Shown in pieces: positions 44,477-52,837 of a DNA stretch of 64,000 nucleotides. The notes beneath the pieces were generated by a model. It did not search any database and was not told the DNA's origin. It saw nothing but the letters and a program-made list of their open reading frames with translations. The DNA lies in assembly GCA_020073665.1 (NCBI GenBank), contig JAIQEU010000005.1:159887-223886 (forward strand), given 5' to 3'. The stretch comes from Terriglobia bacterium (lineage in GTDB: Bacteria; Acidobacteriota; Terriglobia; Terriglobales; Acidobacteriaceae). The position numbers were made by a program, and so were the translations under genes. Within the stretch, counting starts at the first letter, position 1, and every line of letters begins with the position of its first letter.

Positions 44477-45457
44477 TCAATTGTTCGCTGCCAGCACCGC
44501 GCGTTTGGCGAATACCCGGATCATCTCCCGCCGGTACTCAGGAGTGAGCGCCGAAGTTGTCAGCGGCTTGGCAGTTTTGGCCGCCAAGTCACCAACCGCC
44601 TCCGCCAGTGCTTCATCGATAACTTTCCCTGCCAGCATCTCACTGGCTCCCTTAACCAACAGCGGCGCGGGATTCACCGCAGTGATCGCGAGTCGGGCAT
44701 CGCTCACATGCCCGTTGGAGCGCTTTAGAACCACAGCCACACCTGCGAGGGGGTAATCGATCGATCCCCGCACCCGCAACTTGCGGTACACACCCAGGTA
44801 GTCCACCGAAGCTTCGGGCAGAAATACGCGAGTCAGCAACTCGCTCGGCCGGAGCTTGCGGTAGGCATCGCCTACGCCGGTGTAGAACTCGCGCAGGGGC
44901 AGGCGGCGCAAGCCGGATGGTCCGGCGATCTCGACCTCGGCATTCAAACACAGCAGCGCAGGAGGTGTATCGCCGGAGAACACAGCCCAGCATTTGCTCC
45001 CGCCGGGGGCCACATGACACAGGTCTCCGTCTTTCTTAATGCAGAAACCGCAACCCTTTCGCCAAGTGAGCGACTGGTTGTACCAGAGGCAGCGCGTGTC
45101 GAGACAGATGTTGCCGCCTAGCGTACCCATGTTGCGCAGCACTGGCGAAGCCACGGTGGCAGCCGCTTCTGGCAAGACGGGGTAGTGACGCCGCAGGAAG
45201 TCGGAATGCTCAATCGTGCTCAGCGAGGTGAGTGCCCCGATGCTCACTCCTTCCCCGGCGCGCGGTTGGATGCCTTTTAGTTCGACAACGTGACGGATGT
45301 CGAGCACATACTCGGGCTCAAACAACTTCTGGCGCATGGACGGGATCAGGTCGGTCCCGCCGGCCAGCACACGGAGTTTGTCGGTATGCTTTGCCAGATA
45401 GCCGACGGCTTCGTCGAGGGTGCGCGGCCGCAGCAGCCTGAATTGCGGGAGGCTCAA
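44477..45457 (-). CDS. FAD/[4Fe-4S] subunit of a 4-hydroxybenzoyl-CoA reductase-type molybdoenzyme
   Basis: 326 aa. The CoxM/XdhB-like FAD domain shows LAGGTDLIPSMRQ and MGTLGGNICLD. It has the extra cysteine loop found in the beta subunit of 4-hydroxybenzoyl-CoA reductase: Cys123, Cys139, Cys147 and Cys156, one residue off the four [4Fe-4S] ligand positions I recall for the Thauera enzyme. This cluster is absent from ordinary xanthine dehydrogenases and is linked to electron flow toward the aromatic substrate. The start overlaps the stop of the large-subunit gene by 4 nt. Confidence 0.9.
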   Translation of the reverse strand: MSLPQFRLLRPRTLDEAVGYLAKHTDKLRVLAGGTDLIPSMRQKLFEPEYVLDIRHVVELKGIQPRAGEGVSIGALTSLSTIEHSDFLRRHYPVLPEAAATVASPVLRNMGTLGGNICLDTRCLWYNQSLTWRKGCGFCIKKDGDLCHVAPGGSKCWAVFSGDTPPALLCLNAEVEIAGPSGLRRLPLREFYTGVGDAYRKLRPSELLTRVFLPEASVDYLGVYRKLRVRGSIDYPLAGVAVVLKRSNGHVSDARLAITAVNPAPLLVKGASEMLAGKVIDEALAEAVGDLAAKTAKPLTTSALTPEYRREMIRVFAKRAVLAANN

Positions 45458-48039
45458 TCGTCACCTCCCGCCTTAACCACAGACTCGCGCCGCGACGGGT
45501 CCTGAGCATGCCGCTCTGGGCCTTTTCCGCGGAACCACAACGATCCGCCATGCTCGCGGAAGCGCACAGGCGAAGTCGGATCTACTCCCTCCGTCAGGTT
45601 CAGGGTTTTGGCATTCTTCTTCGCCCGCAGCGCCGCCAGCACTCGCTCGGGCGTGAATGGCGATTCGTGCAGGCGGACGCCAACCGCGTCGTAGACGGCA
45701 TTGGCAATCGCGGGGATCGTGGCCGCCAGCGAGCCCTCGCTGCACTCCTTGGCACCGAAGGGACCCTCGGGATCGACGCTCTCGACGATGATGGCCTCGA
45801 TCTCGGGAGACTCGACCGATGACGGACTGCGGTACTCGAGCAGCCCGGGGTTCATCAGCATGCCATCTTTCCAGACCATTTCCTCGGTCAGCGCCTGGCC
45901 CATGCCCATCCACACTGACCCGATGATCTGGCCTTCTACGGAAACCGGGTTCAGCGCCCGGCCGCAGTCGTGCGAGGCCCAGACTTTGTGTACCGTGACT
46001 TCTCCGGTTTCCTCGTCCACGCTGACTTCCGCCACTTGCGCTGAGTACGAATATGCCGGCGAGGGACCGACGCCTGCCCCCTTGTGCTTGCCGCCACGGG
46101 CCTCCGCGGGTGGAGCATACGATCCGGTGCCGCTGAGAGCGCCGTGAAAATCAATGGCCGCGACCACAGCTTCTTCGAACGTTAACTGGTCTTTCGGGCC
46201 TTCGTCCTTGCGCTTTTGCTGAAGGGAACCGCGGAGGATCTGGCCCTCGACTCGTCCGGAGACGGATGACTGCTGGTGTGGGGACGGGCTGCCCTGCTCC
46301 GCCAGCGCAGGCAAGCCGCCCGCGCCCACATGGTTCTTGCTCACTTTGTCTTCGCGGAAGACCAGGTCTTCGGGCGCACAGGCCATCTTTCGGGCTGCGG
46401 CCGTGGCGATCTGCTTCTTTACGTCTTGGGCTGCTCGCAGGGTGGCGTTACCGTTCATAAAGGTGACACGGCTGGAGTAGGAACCAATATCAATCGGCGT
46501 CAGGTCAGTGTCGGCCGCTACCACCTTGACCCGGGCCATGGAACATCCCAATGTTTCGGCGGCGATCTGCGCCACCATGGTGTCGGAGCCCTGGCCAATG
46601 TCGGATGCCCCGGTGTACACCACAACGCCCCCGTCACGATCAATCTTGATGTTGACGGTGGAGTGCGGCATGTCAGACCGGATGATGGAATTGGCGGCGC
46701 CGCTCACATAGTGACTGCAGGCAATACCCAGGCCACGTCCCTTCGGCAATTTGCCGATGCGATTCTTCCAGCCGGAGCGTTCAACCACTTTGTCGATGCA
46801 CTCCGGCAAGCCATAGCTCTGCACTCGCAGACCGTTGATGGTGATGCACGGCGGCTTGAGCAGGTTACGGCGGCGAATCTCGGCTGAGTCCATCTTCAGT
46901 TTCAGGGCCAGTTCATCCAGCTGTGACTCAAATGCAAAACGCACGTTCACAGTGCCGTGTCCGCGCATAGCGCCGCAAACCGGTTTATTGGTGAGCACGC
47001 GGTAGCCGTCGTATTGAATGTTGGGAATGTCGTAAAGCGCGCCCAGCAGCGCCCCGGAATAAAGAATCGTCACTACACCGTAAGAGCAGTAGGCGCCGCC
47101 GTCCTGCACCACGCGCGCTTTGACGGCGGTAATGTGACCGTCCTTGTCGACGCCTGTCTTTAAGTCGATGATAGTCCGCGGCCGCCCGCGGTGGGCCCAG
47201 AACACCTCTTCGCGGGTGTATGTGATTTTCACCGGCGCACGCGCGGCGCGGGCCGCCACGGCGGCGATGATTTCGAGCGGAATCACTTCACTTTTCCCAC
47301 CAAACCCACCACCCACCAGTGGCTTGATGACGCGAATCTGCGACATCTGCATCTCCAGCACCAGCGACAGCTTGTGCTGCAGGTAATACGGCACCTGGGT
47401 GGAGGACCACACTGTCAGCCGGCCGGGTTTGCCGGTGAGCGAATCGATTTCGAACGAAGCCAGCGTGCAATGGGGCTCCATGGCCGCGTGCGTAACTTCA
47501 TTGGCAATGAAGCGAGCTTCAGCCACATGCGCAGCCTCGGCGAAAGCCTTCTCCGGATCACCGAAAACGTGGTGATAGTCCTTTTCCAGGTTGTGCGGCT
47601 TGTTGTCGTGAATCAGTTCGGTCTCCGCCTTCATCGAGTCTTCAGGATCGAAGTAGGCGGGCAATACTTCGTACTCGACGTCGATCAGTTCGAGCGCTTT
47701 GTCGGCCGTAGACTCGTCGACAGCGGCGACGCAGGCCACATTGTCTCCAACATAGCGAACTTTGTCGGTAGCCAGCGCGTGCTCATCGTGGCCGACGGGC
47801 AGAATGCCGTAGGGATTGGGAGCGTCTTTCCCGGTGACGACCGCGACCACGCCGTCAAGTTTCTCAGCGCGGCTGGTATCAATGCGCTTGATGCGCGCGT
47901 GCGGAAACGGCGAATGCAGGATGCGGCCCACCAGCATGCCGGGCAGGCTCAAGTCGTCGGCGTACTTGCCGGCGCCGGTGGTCTTGCCGGCCGCGTCAAC
48001 CATGGCGGTCGGTTTGCCGATAATGGTAAAGTCGGTCAT
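45454..48039 (-). CDS. Molybdopterin-binding large subunit, 4-hydroxybenzoyl-CoA reductase/xanthine dehydrogenase family
   Basis: 861 aa. Family motifs run from KTTGAGKYADDLSLPGMLVG through VGGGFGGKSE, the QGSDTMVAQIAAE pterin segment, and GPFGAKECSEGS containing the likely catalytic Glu. Two parts do not fit homologues as I know them: a Ser/Gln/Lys-rich insertion of about 50 residues (569-618, nt 46186-46335) and a tail after about residue 825. Flanked by genes for the [2Fe-2S] and FAD subunits, giving an alpha-beta-gamma enzyme. The substrate is probably an aryl-CoA, given the [4Fe-4S] loop in the beta subunit. Confidence 0.9.
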   Translation of the reverse strand: MTDFTIIGKPTAMVDAAGKTTGAGKYADDLSLPGMLVGRILHSPFPHARIKRIDTSRAEKLDGVVAVVTGKDAPNPYGILPVGHDEHALATDKVRYVGDNVACVAAVDESTADKALELIDVEYEVLPAYFDPEDSMKAETELIHDNKPHNLEKDYHHVFGDPEKAFAEAAHVAEARFIANEVTHAAMEPHCTLASFEIDSLTGKPGRLTVWSSTQVPYYLQHKLSLVLEMQMSQIRVIKPLVGGGFGGKSEVIPLEIIAAVAARAARAPVKITYTREEVFWAHRGRPRTIIDLKTGVDKDGHITAVKARVVQDGGAYCSYGVVTILYSGALLGALYDIPNIQYDGYRVLTNKPVCGAMRGHGTVNVRFAFESQLDELALKLKMDSAEIRRRNLLKPPCITINGLRVQSYGLPECIDKVVERSGWKNRIGKLPKGRGLGIACSHYVSGAANSIIRSDMPHSTVNIKIDRDGGVVVYTGASDIGQGSDTMVAQIAAETLGCSMARVKVVAADTDLTPIDIGSYSSRVTFMNGNATLRAAQDVKKQIATAAARKMACAPEDLVFREDKVSKNHVGAGGLPALAEQGSPSPHQQSSVSGRVEGQILRGSLQQKRKDEGPKDQLTFEEAVVAAIDFHGALSGTGSYAPPAEARGGKHKGAGVGPSPAYSYSAQVAEVSVDEETGEVTVHKVWASHDCGRALNPVSVEGQIIGSVWMGMGQALTEEMVWKDGMLMNPGLLEYRSPSSVESPEIEAIIVESVDPEGPFGAKECSEGSLAATIPAIANAVYDAVGVRLHESPFTPERVLAALRAKKNAKTLNLTEGVDPTSPVRFREHGGSLWFRGKGPERHAQDPSRRESVVKAGGDD

Positions 48040-48043
48040 CTTT

Positions 48044-48073
48044 CTCGGTACTCGCTACCTGGTAGTCGGTACT
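48044..48073. repeat. Short GTACTCGCTAC-type palindromic repeat
   Basis: CTCGGTACTCGCTACC is followed by a partly inverted copy (GGTAGTCGGTACT). The right part encodes the last codons and stop of the HcrC-like gene. Related sequence occurs at 35261-35277, 49028-49070 and 54369-54397. Confidence 0.5.
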
Positions 48074-48546
48074 GCTTTCTGTTCGGCTTCAATCGCAGCC
48101 TTGATCGCCTGATACATCTGGCTATACCCAGTACAGCGACAGAGATTGCTGCTAAGCCCGCTGCGAATCTCTTCTTCGCTGGGATTCGGATTCTGCGCCA
48201 GCAGATGTTTCACCGTCATCATGAAGCCCGGTGTGCAATACCCGCATTGCGAGCCACCCCAGTCGCCGTAGGCTTTCTGGATCGCGGCCAGGCTGCCGTG
48301 CTCGCTCACCCCTTCAACCGTGGTGATTTCCTGTCCTTCACAACTGGCTGCAAGCATGGTGCAGGAAAGCATGGGAGTGCCATCCACCAACACGGTGCAT
48401 GCCCCGCAGGAGGAATCGTCACAACCGCGCTTGGAGCCGGTCATCTGCAGGTCCTGGCGCAGCACATCCAGCAGCAACTGGCTGGGCTGGATGGCGAGCT
48501 CGTGCGAGCGCCCGTTGACGCGGAGTTCGATGAGTTCTTTTTTCAT
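48055..48546 (-). CDS. [2Fe-2S] subunit of the aryl-CoA reductase-type molybdoenzyme
   Basis: 163 aa. Plant-type ferredoxin ligands Cys42, Cys47, Cys50 and Cys62, then the second helical [2Fe-2S] cluster with Cys101, Cys104 (CGYCTPG), Cys136 and Cys138 (LCRCTGY), as in HcrC/CoxS/XdhC-type small subunits. First gene of the three-subunit set. Its extreme C-terminus (AVPTTR) is encoded within a dispersed intergenic repeat, so that end may be recent. Confidence 0.92.
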   Translation of the reverse strand: MKKELIELRVNGRSHELAIQPSQLLLDVLRQDLQMTGSKRGCDDSSCGACTVLVDGTPMLSCTMLAASCEGQEITTVEGVSEHGSLAAIQKAYGDWGGSQCGYCTPGFMMTVKHLLAQNPNPSEEEIRSGLSSNLCRCTGYSQMYQAIKAAIEAEQKAVPTTR

Positions 48547-48552
48547 TGCAAG

Positions 48553-48655
48553 CTTCTATCTTCTAGCTCTCAGGTCTCAGCTCTTAGCTTTGCGCGATTT
48601 ACGCCAACGCCGTCTTTTCAGCTAAGGGATAAGAGCTAACAGCTAAAAGCTGTTT
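48553..48655. repeat. AGCTCTTAGC-type repeat cluster
   Basis: Several degenerate copies of AGCTCTTAGC / AGCTAANAGCT occur in both orientations between the HcrC-like and rhodanese genes. Similar sequence recurs at 48983-49005 and 63914-63944. Confidence 0.5.
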
Positions 48656-48979
48656 TCAGTACAGCGGCACCTTGGGATCCACCGTGCGCGCCCAGCCATC
48701 GATGCCGCCGCGCATGGACTGCACTTTTTCGAATCCTTGCTGCCGCAACCAGTTGGTGACGCTCAACGAGCGCACGCCGTGATGACAAACCACAACGATG
48801 TGTTCATCCGGGTCCAGTTCCTGGTACGCCCGCGTGGGCACATCGCCCATCGGAATCTGCTTGCTTCCCTCGAGGCTAGCCTTCTCGCACTCCCAAGGCT
48901 CCCGCACATCGAGCAGTACGAACTTGTCGCCACGCTTGAGCATGGACTTGACTTGCCCGGCGCTGATTTCGAAATCCAT
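48656..48979 (-). CDS. Single-domain rhodanese
   Basis: 107 aa from ATG 48979. Rhodanese fold with active-site Cys65 in the loop CHHGVRS; FVLLDVREPWE and GGIDGWA are the usual flanking motifs. Such proteins carry persulfide sulfur. Placed directly before a xanthine-oxidase-family molybdoenzyme, whose cofactor needs a Mo=S ligand, it could supply sulfur for maturation; this is inference. The gap to the HcrC-like gene contains repeats. Confidence 0.9.
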   Translation of the reverse strand: MDFEISAGQVKSMLKRGDKFVLLDVREPWECEKASLEGSKQIPMGDVPTRAYQELDPDEHIVVVCHHGVRSLSVTNWLRQQGFEKVQSMRGGIDGWARTVDPKVPLY

Positions 48980-49063
48980 AAGGCAGCTCTTAGCAATTAG
49001 CATTTAGCCACTACAGGTCCGATCCCACTCGCTACTCACTACGCGCTGCTCACTGCTCCCTAC

Positions 49064-49996
49064 TCAATACCCGAAATCAGCCTGCGCCGCGTACGCGTGC
49101 TGCTTCACGCCCAGGTCATCCACACGGCAGCCACCTAGCTGATTCATGTAGGCCCGGCGATCGGTAACTCCATGCACCCAGCGCGACAACCAGGCATCGC
49201 TGTCCTGCTTCGTCTTGGTCTGCTCGTGATATTGGCGAAAGAACGCATCATCGCGCTTGTAATAGCCCTGCACCGGCGACGGATGCGCACCGTACGCGCA
49301 CTCAACCACCGCATTCACCAGGAATCCGGGGATCACCGTGCGGTTCGGATCGCTGGCAATCACCTCCGCCGCGACGATTTCCTCGGCCACCACGATTACC
49401 CGTTTCGCCGCTCGAATTCCTTCGATCATCACCCCGAAATTTCCCCAGCAGTGCGCGTTGCCCTCGCGATCAGCGCGTTGCACGTGGACGATGGTCACGT
49501 CAGGCGTGATCGCCCGCACCGCATGCAGTTTCTCCTGCTCTCGGCTGCTTTCTCCCCGTCCAAGTGGGAACGGCGACTCAATTTCCGCAAAGAACTCGTT
49601 GCCCCTCGCCGTGTCGCTGCCTCGGGCCGTGCGCGTGGGAAAAAACGGCACGCCCATGGCACCGGCCTGCAGTGCCAGCGCCACCGCGAAATTGGTCAGG
49701 TTGACGACCTTCAGCCCACCCTCTTCGACCGCTCGGCGGAAGTTGTAGGCCGACCCCATCATGACGTTGCCGACCCAGGCTGCGATCACCTTTTCAGCGC
49801 ATCCTGCCCCGATGAGCTGATCAAACAGCGTGTCGGAAATGGGGCCAACCAGCGTGAGCCCGCGCTTTTGTTGGCGGATAATCTCATGCCCTGCCGCGAA
49901 GGGAATCATCTGCTCCATCTGCAAGCCGAGCGCGACGCTAGCCCCGTCGGGGACCAGGTCGGCGATGGCATCGTGCATGGAGCGTAGTTTCGACAT
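49064..49996 (-). CDS. Family I CoA-transferase alpha subunit (IpdA/GctA-like)
   Basis: 310 aa from ATG 49996, which overlaps the preceding crotonase stop by 1 nt (TGATG). The layout follows family I alpha subunits: DGASVALGLQ near the N-terminus, GAMGVPFFPTRTARGSD and a C-terminal part (YGAHPSPVQGYYKRDDAFFRQY) like that of the ring-opening IpdA of steroid degraders. The beta subunit is encoded two genes upstream, separated by a crotonase. Either transfers CoA to the free acid or acts hydrolytically on a cyclic acyl-CoA. Confidence 0.85.
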   Translation of the reverse strand: MSKLRSMHDAIADLVPDGASVALGLQMEQMIPFAAGHEIIRQQKRGLTLVGPISDTLFDQLIGAGCAEKVIAAWVGNVMMGSAYNFRRAVEEGGLKVVNLTNFAVALALQAGAMGVPFFPTRTARGSDTARGNEFFAEIESPFPLGRGESSREQEKLHAVRAITPDVTIVHVQRADREGNAHCWGNFGVMIEGIRAAKRVIVVAEEIVAAEVIASDPNRTVIPGFLVNAVVECAYGAHPSPVQGYYKRDDAFFRQYHEQTKTKQDSDAWLSRWVHGVTDRRAYMNQLGGCRVDDLGVKQHAYAAQADFGY

Positions 49997-50799
49997 CAGT
50001 TGCCCTTCCACACCGGCTGACGCTTTTCCAGAAAAGCTTTGATTCCCTCTTGTGCGTCTTCGGTCTTCATCAGGTCTTCGAAATAAATCTTTTCGGCGCG
50101 CGCCAGGCCCTTGTCGAAATGAATCGAATCCCAGGCATAGATCGCTTTCTTGGTCACCGCGAGCGCCGCCGGGCTCAGTTTCAGGAGATGGCCAACCGAC
50201 TCCTGCACCGCTGATTCGACCTCGCCGTCGGCCACAGCTCGGTTCGCCAGCCCCATGCTCGCTGCTTCCGTCCCGGTGATGGTGCGCCCGGTCAGAACCA
50301 GGTCGGCAGCACATTTTTGCCCGACCAGCGCCGCCAGCGCCGTCACCGCCACCGGCGGATAGCATCCCAGCTTGATCTCTGGAAAACCCCAGGTGGCAGC
50401 CTCAGCCGTGTACACCAGGTCGCAGACCATGGCCAGTTCGGCACCACCGCCCAGACAGTGCCCATGCACTGCGGCGATAGTCACCTTTTTCGTGCTCACA
50501 AGTTTCAGGATGACTGCGTGGAACTTGGAGAGCATCTCCTCGACCTTGTCAGGCGTGTGGGCAGCAACATCGACCCCCACCGAGAAGGCCTTGGCGGAAC
50601 CTGCCAAAACGACTGCCGCGATCTCCGGCTTGGCCTCAACCTCGTCGAGCGTCGTCGCCAGTTCTTCCATCATGGGGACATCGATCACGTTCAGCGGCGG
50701 GTGCTGCAGCGTCAGCCGAGCGACAGCTCCCTCGATTGCCAGGTTGATTCGTGTTGGCGCAGGGGCTGCTTCTTTCGTCTTCTCGGCAACCGGTGCCAT
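49996..50799 (-). CDS. Crotonase, resembling cyclohexa-1,5-diene-1-carbonyl-CoA hydratase
   Basis: 267 aa from ATG 50799; an in-frame extension overlaps the CoA-transferase beta gene. Crotonase oxyanion-hole motifs AFSVGVDVAAHTP and HGHCLGGGAELAM are clear. The SVGVDVAAHTPDKVEEML stretch and PEIKLGCYPPVA resemble the dienoyl-CoA hydratases of anaerobic benzoyl-CoA degradation more than generic enoyl-CoA hydratases; this judgement is from memory. Coupled by 1-nt overlap to the CoA-transferase alpha gene. Confidence 0.82.
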   Translation of the reverse strand: MAPVAEKTKEAAPAPTRINLAIEGAVARLTLQHPPLNVIDVPMMEELATTLDEVEAKPEIAAVVLAGSAKAFSVGVDVAAHTPDKVEEMLSKFHAVILKLVSTKKVTIAAVHGHCLGGGAELAMVCDLVYTAEAATWGFPEIKLGCYPPVAVTALAALVGQKCAADLVLTGRTITGTEAASMGLANRAVADGEVESAVQESVGHLLKLSPAALAVTKKAIYAWDSIHFDKGLARAEKIYFEDLMKTEDAQEGIKAFLEKRQPVWKGN

Positions 50800-50819
50800 T
50801 GGACGTACGGTGCGAAATC

Positions 50820-51614
50820 CTAGGTTGTCCAAAAGCCCTCCTTGTCGTATTCCCGAATAGCGCGCAGTTCCTCCGCGCTTGGAGCCGGAGTTTGCGACAG
50901 GCTGTCGCTGGTTCGCAGCGGCCATCCCGTGTTGGCCACCACATCGGCTGCCTCTACGCCCGGGTGGAGCGACGCCAGGTACGCTTCCCCGCTCTCATCA
51001 AACCGCAGGACGGCTTTCGTAGTGATTACTGCAGCCGGCCCGCCCCGTGGCAAGCCCACACGCTGCCGCCAACCTTGGCCATCTCCGTTACCCGGGCTGG
51101 TCATGTACGAAACCCGCCCCGGCAGCCGCTGCTTGCTGTGATCGAGCAACACCACGAAGCGGTGCGCCAGCGAGGCGATGTCGCAGGCCCCACCCGAACC
51201 CGGGAGTCGAGTCAAACCTCTGGGTCCGCGCACCTCGGTGGAGTTCAAATTGCCAAAGCGATCTACCTCGGCGGCTCCGAGAAATCCCAGATGAACCCGC
51301 CCGGATTGCAGAAGACTCATCACGCCGAGCATGTCCAGGCACTGGGTGGCGCCCAGAATGTTGGGCGGATCTGCCATCGTGTAAATCAACTCTGGCGCTG
51401 GCGTAGATCGAATGACGCCATTCTCGAACAGCCCGACAGCACTGGGCGCGTGAGTCTTCTTGGCCACGACGAAAGCAATCAGAGGCAATCGCATGCCGAC
51501 AAAAACGACTTCACCATCGTGAATTTCGCGTGCAGCCGTCGCCACCATCAGCTCGCCCAGTGTGTACGAGCGAGAGGATGGGGTAACCGCGATGGTAGTC
51601 GAGCTCGTGCTCAT
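50820..51614 (-). CDS. Family I CoA-transferase beta subunit (IpdB/GctB-like)
   Basis: 264 aa from ATG 51614, overlapping the diiron oxygenase stop by 1 nt (TAATG). Contains LFENGVI, the ENG motif that holds the catalytic glutamate in family I transferases, and GAAEVDRFGNLNSTEVRG. Presence of ENG favours true CoA transfer over the IpdAB-type hydrolase reaction. The partner alpha subunit lies after the intervening crotonase. Confidence 0.85.
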   Translation of the reverse strand: MSTSSTTIAVTPSSRSYTLGELMVATAAREIHDGEVVFVGMRLPLIAFVVAKKTHAPSAVGLFENGVIRSTPAPELIYTMADPPNILGATQCLDMLGVMSLLQSGRVHLGFLGAAEVDRFGNLNSTEVRGPRGLTRLPGSGGACDIASLAHRFVVLLDHSKQRLPGRVSYMTSPGNGDGQGWRQRVGLPRGGPAAVITTKAVLRFDESGEAYLASLHPGVEAADVVANTGWPLRTSDSLSQTPAPSAEELRAIREYDKEGFWTT

Positions 51615-52789
51615 TACAGGTTGATCGCCGACTTTCTGGGCTCGCTGATGGTTGCCAGCGGGTCGCGTCCGCCTTCTTTCGGCACAATCCACTTCTTCTC
51701 GTTGGCAATGATGTCGAGCAGCAACTTCTTGTCTTCCGCTGTCGGCATGTACTCCTTGAGATGTTGCGCCCATGCGCCGTCATCCACCGGTTCGCCCGTC
51801 TGGGCGTGGAACTTCTGCCCGGCAAAACGGCCTATGTTGCGATTGAACTGAATGTGCGGGGCGTACAGCTTCGGCTGCCCCGGCTTGAGGAAACCGTTCA
51901 GACGCTCGACGAGGCCCGCCACTTCGTCACGATATAGATGCCGGTTGTAATCGTTCAGCTCGTCCAGGTCAGCGGGCTTGGCATTCTGAGGCTCATCGTA
52001 CCGACCCTTGACGCCCCACACGTACGCCCAGTGCGCCGAAGACGAATGGTCGGTGCCAAACAAGTCGTAAGAACAGGAAATCCACTTGTTGAGGTATTTC
52101 TGGATGAGCCATGCCGGTACGACGCCCGCTTCAACAATGCGACGCAGGCCGTCGTTGCCGGTGCCCATGTGGAAGGCCTCTTCCCGCAACATGTACGACA
52201 TGGACCGTCCCAGCGGCGCAAACGCCGAGTACTTCAGCATCTGCAGCTGGAACTTGCCGTCGCGGTCTACAAAGTCGGTGTAGGTGAAAAAATCCATCCA
52301 GTTGTCTACATCGACATTGAAGGCGCCGAGCAGACGCTTGTTGTCAAAGGCGCGGCGCTCCAGCATTTTCTGGGCCTCGACTTTGCCGGAATACCCGAAG
52401 TGGTCAACCAGCAGGGCGCACATCTGCCAGCCGTGACGCATTTCTTCGATCATGACCCGCGTGAGTGCCTTGCGGTCCCAGTCGCTGGGCGCGGTCTGGA
52501 ATAAAAGCCGCTGCTGCTCCACGCTGGCAAACTCAGTGTCGCCCTGGTAAACGATCATGTTCATCAGGGCATCGCGCATCTGCTGCGTGGGGATCTGGCG
52601 CATGTTCTCCCACTTGCGGCGGCCCTTGTATGAGCCAAACTGAATCTCTTCGGTCTCGATCGCGCCGTATAGGGTGTCGAACTTGAAGCTGGCAATCTCG
52701 TCGGTATTGACGCCGATTTCCTTGCGCCAATCGTCGAACAGTCCGACCCAATCGCTGAAGGTTCCGATTTTTGCTACTTTTCCTGGCAT
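51614..52789 (-). CDS. BoxB/PaaA-like diiron aryl-CoA oxygenase
   Basis: 391 aa, between PaaA (about 310) and BoxB (about 470) in length. Two ExxH diiron motifs are visible: Glu116-Met-Arg-His119 and Glu204-Ala-Phe-His207. The segment FVDRDGKFQLQMLKYSAFAPLGRS before the second motif matches the BoxB arrangement. BoxB and PaaA epoxidise CoA-bound aromatic rings with O2. No reductase (BoxA, PaaE) or PaaBCD subunits occur in the window. Substrate inferred only as an aryl- or alicyclic-CoA. Confidence 0.83.
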   Translation of the reverse strand: MPGKVAKIGTFSDWVGLFDDWRKEIGVNTDEIASFKFDTLYGAIETEEIQFGSYKGRRKWENMRQIPTQQMRDALMNMIVYQGDTEFASVEQQRLLFQTAPSDWDRKALTRVMIEEMRHGWQMCALLVDHFGYSGKVEAQKMLERRAFDNKRLLGAFNVDVDNWMDFFTYTDFVDRDGKFQLQMLKYSAFAPLGRSMSYMLREEAFHMGTGNDGLRRIVEAGVVPAWLIQKYLNKWISCSYDLFGTDHSSSAHWAYVWGVKGRYDEPQNAKPADLDELNDYNRHLYRDEVAGLVERLNGFLKPGQPKLYAPHIQFNRNIGRFAGQKFHAQTGEPVDDGAWAQHLKEYMPTAEDKKLLLDIIANEKKWIVPKEGGRDPLATISEPRKSAINL

Positions 52790-52814
52790 AAGTCCTCGAT
52801 AAACTTTGTGGTTG

Positions 52815-52831
52815 GCCGGCGAGATGCCGGC
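52815..52831. repeat. GCCGGC hairpin, REP-like
   Basis: Perfect GCCGGC-GAGAT-GCCGGC hairpin followed by GCTACG, in the short gap between the aldehyde dehydrogenase and oxygenase genes. Elements of this shape are often dispersed in acidobacterial genomes (recalled, not checked). Confidence 0.45.
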
Positions 52832-52837
52832 GCTACG

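Noticed and set aside
47191..48639. 482-codon open frame on the plus strand
   Set aside because: Antisense to the molybdoenzyme large and [2Fe-2S] subunits; no recognisable content.
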